64,000 nt of DNA, from positions 186,001 to 250,000 of the forward strand of contig NZ_VTWH01000003.1 in NCBI RefSeq assembly GCF_008369445.1, read 5' to 3'. Of the stretch, positions 62,218-64,000 are shown in pieces. The DNA comes from Aureimonas fodinaquatilis. GTDB taxonomy: Bacteria > Pseudomonadota > Alphaproteobacteria > Rhizobiales > Rhizobiaceae. The translations under genes were made by a program, and so were the position numbers. The stretch's first letter is position 1. The number at the start of each line of letters is the position of its first letter. The notes beneath the pieces are model-generated. The model saw only the letters and a program-made list of their open reading frames with translations. It made no database searches and was not told where the DNA came from.

Positions 62218-62769
62218 TCAATGTCCTGAGCTGATGGAAACATCGGCATGGGCAATTTCACCCGCCGGAATTCCAAGTTCGGGAAGAGCAATCAAATCAC
62301 GGCGGGTTTGCAGCGAATCCAGAATTGCCAATATTGCAATCACGGCGGAAACCGGCATCACCATGCCAATCACCCACATGGGTATGGGCAGCGTGGCGGC
62401 GGTTTCGTTCATCATCATCTGCTGGCGCATCAGGGTGAACCCGGTCCAGCCCATCAAGCCGAAGAAGAAGACAGATGAGCCGACATAGATCGGCACTGCG
62501 AGATGCTGGAACAGCCGTCGCCCCATAACCAGAAAAATCACCACCCGGGCGCTTTCCACAGTTCTGAAACCTGCGGCCAGACCCAGAAAAACCATCCAGA
62601 TGAACAGGAAGCGTGTGGCCTCTTCTGTCCAGGGCAATGGATGGCCACTCAGCCGACCAATCACCTGTAACAGAACGACGATCAGAACCCCGGCGCACGC
62701 GATCCCGGCGGCCACATCCGCCACAATCCGAATAACCTTGTCCAGCATTGAACTGATTGAACGACGCAT
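62218..62769 (-). CDS. TRAP transporter small permease (DctQ type)
   Basis: A 183-residue small TRAP subunit with four predicted helices and the region GHPLPWTEEATRFLFIWMVFLGLA characteristic of DctQ. The frame is open to 62964; ATG 62769 fits the family length and N-terminus (MRRSISSMLDKV), though its ribosome binding site is weak. A long hairpin separates it from the binding-protein gene. Confidence 0.88.
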   Translation of the reverse strand: MRRSISSMLDKVIRIVADVAAGIACAGVLIVVLLQVIGRLSGHPLPWTEEATRFLFIWMVFLGLAAGFRTVESARVVIFLVMGRRLFQHLAVPIYVGSSVFFFGLMGWTGFTLMRQQMMMNETAATLPIPMWVIGMVMPVSAVIAILAILDSLQTRRDLIALPELGIPAGEIAHADVSISSGH

Positions 62770-62810
62770 TTGATTGCCCTTTTTCGCAAAGCTGCGGGGA
62801 CAGATGGAAG

Positions 62811-62842
62811 GCCGGTACTGTGCCAAAGGGCAAAGTACCGGC
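62811..62842 (-). terminator. Intercistronic hairpin between TRAP binding-protein and small-permease genes
   Basis: The perfect 9-bp outer stem GCCGGTACT / AGTACCGGC encloses a second 4-bp stem (TGCC/GGCA) with one mismatch between them. It probably stabilises or limits transcription past the binding-protein gene. Confidence 0.7.
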
Positions 62843-62848
62843 GAGGCA

Positions 62849-63844
62849 TCAGTTCGCGGTGACGAAAGCGCGTGTGCGATCGAAGAAAGCCTGATCTTTG
62901 ACCAGTGCAGAGAATTCTGCATCCAGACTTGTGGCCACGTCGATGAACGCCTTGCGTTGCTCATCAGTCAATTCGTTGACCTCCATGCCATTGGCTTTCA
63001 GCGTTTCAATTGATTTCTCAATATCAGCCGCGTCATTTTCGGCCTTCCAGGCTTCCGTTTCCACGGCGGCCTCATTCAGCGCAGTCTTGAACTCGTCGCT
63101 CAGGCTTTCATAGCGCGCGGGATTCATGCCCAGCACCCATGCATCCGCAATGTGGTTGCTGATTGTCGCGTATTTCTGCACTTCATACAGTTTTGCGCTC
63201 ACAGGCACGTTGATCGGATTTTCCTGCCCATCCACGACTTTCAACTGCAAAGCGTTGTAAACCTCGGCAAACGCCATTGGCGTTGGCGCGGCGCCCATTG
63301 CCCCGAAAAACTCGACCCAGAGCGGGTTGTTCGGTACGCGCAGCTTCATGCCTTTGAGGTCGGCAGGCGAAGTGATGGGCAGTTTGGAATTGGTAATCTG
63401 GCGCAGCGGGCGGGACCAAAGGTCAATGCCCTGAATGCCGATTTTGCTGAGATCCGACTGAAGCTCCTGGCCCGGTTCGCCATCCAGATAGGCACGCAAC
63501 TGATCAATATCGCGGAACTGGTAAGGAATGGCGATCGCTGTGAATTTAGGGTTGAAGGTAGCGTAAAGCGATGTCGAATTGAGCAGCATGTCCAGCGAAC
63601 CGCCAGCCAACTGCTTGACCGCGGCCGACGGATCGCCGCCATACAATGTGCCGTTCGGGAAAACTTTGATGGTCAGTTCGCCGTTGGTCTTGGCAGACAC
63701 GAGTTCTGCAAACTTGTTCGCAGCCAGCGTGATCTCGGACGTATCGGGATCGGGCGTGGACAAGGTCAAGGTTTCCGCATGTGCAAATGTAGCGGACAAC
63801 ATTGCGGCTGCGGCAAACAGGCTGCGGATGGTCAGTTTTTTCAT
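62849..63844 (-). CDS. TRAP transporter substrate-binding protein (DctP type)
   Basis: A 331-residue periplasmic DctP protein with a Sec signal ending near residue 23 (TFAHAET). The conserved carboxylate-binding region is LKGMKLRVPNNPLWVEFFGAMGAAPTPMAFAEVYNALQLKVVDGQENP, whose Arg is in LRVPNNP. The ATG 63844 has a GGAGG ribosome binding site with 6-base spacing. It is the first gene of the operon; the 156 bases to the right edge hold its promoter region and no recognisable operator. The ligand is likely an organic acid, unidentified. Confidence 0.94.
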   Translation of the reverse strand: MKKLTIRSLFAAAAMLSATFAHAETLTLSTPDPDTSEITLAANKFAELVSAKTNGELTIKVFPNGTLYGGDPSAAVKQLAGGSLDMLLNSTSLYATFNPKFTAIAIPYQFRDIDQLRAYLDGEPGQELQSDLSKIGIQGIDLWSRPLRQITNSKLPITSPADLKGMKLRVPNNPLWVEFFGAMGAAPTPMAFAEVYNALQLKVVDGQENPINVPVSAKLYEVQKYATISNHIADAWVLGMNPARYESLSDEFKTALNEAAVETEAWKAENDAADIEKSIETLKANGMEVNELTDEQRKAFIDVATSLDAEFSALVKDQAFFDRTRAFVTAN

Positions 63845-64000
63845 GGTATTCCTCCCATTGGGTCGTCAGGCTGGCATGGTGTTGGCATGCTCGTTCGGTT
63901 TTATTCACCTGGCATTTTCCGGCACGCTGGACCGTTGCAGGCAATTTCACAACCACCAGAAACGCCCTAACTCTTTGTTTCTTATCATTTTACTCCCATT

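Overview
The window is chromosomal or megaplasmid DNA from a moderately GC-rich alphaproteobacterium, most likely a member of the Hyphomicrobiales (Rhizobiales). The evidence is the linked GbpR-type LysR regulator / GguC / YtfQRT-YjfF set, the density of ABC and TRAP uptake systems each tied to a catabolic operon and its own regulator, and a very short Lys/Arg-rich rhizobial-style protein. I see no rRNA, tRNA, CRISPR array, insertion sequence, phage gene or integration site. The taxonomic placement is inference from gene content.

Layout. (1) 1-156 is the 5' end of an unidentified gene and 292-780 is an Lrp/AsnC regulator. (2) 940-11073, minus strand: LacI-type repressor, AGPS-like FAD oxidase, FGGY sugar kinase, MalK/UgpC-type ATPase, Tat-exported binding protein, two permeases, glycerol-dehydrogenase-like enzyme and SDR. 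This looks like uptake and catabolism of an unidentified polyol or sugar. (3) 11330-12769: an aldehyde dehydrogenase. (4) 12875-21605: GbpR-like LysR, then a tightly overlapping sugar operon gguC-ytfQ-ytfR-ytfT-yjfF-SMP30 lactonase-aldose epimerase, consistent with oxidative catabolism of arabinose/galactose-type sugars. (5) 21725-31103: polyamine-type ABC transporter, GntR regulator, and a three-enzyme cassette (class III aminotransferase, ThDP-dependent decarboxylase/synthase, aldehyde dehydrogenase) that would turn an imported amine or amino acid into a carboxylate.

(6) 31291-35347: a TackOD1 zinc-ribbon protein, a processive GT2 glycosyltransferase and an HlyD-type fusion protein in one operon, facing a phosphodiester glycosidase gene. 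This is a small, unfamiliar surface-polysaccharide locus. (7) 35367-48644: MarR regulator, flavin reductase, HpaB-type flavin monooxygenase, GntR regulator, DUF1185 protein, enamidase-like amidohydrolase, tandem-duplicated ferredoxin-like barrel protein, amidase, TRAP transporter, aldehyde dehydrogenase and old-yellow-enzyme reductase. Together these look like an uncharacterised route for uptake, oxidation, reduction and hydrolytic opening of a (probably nitrogen-containing) ring compound. With region 6 this is the best candidate for an undescribed system.

(8) 48673-52057: isoprenylcysteine methyltransferase-family membrane protein and a Zn/Cd/Pb P-type ATPase, divergent from a MerR regulator across a classic 19-bp-spacer MerR promoter. 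(9) 52144-58111: MoxR/DUF58/VWA 'Bat' operon. (10) 58118-59587 phospholipase D, 59690-59818 a 42-residue protein, 60001-60912 a GcvA-like LysR regulator. (11) 60934-63844, minus strand: a second TRAP transporter.

Genes are tightly packed: no stretch over 300 bases lacks a gene once starts are corrected. The longest non-coding gaps are 11074-11329 and 13886-14128, both divergent promoter regions. Many starts given here are internal to the longest open frames and were chosen from ribosome binding sites, overlaps and family length.
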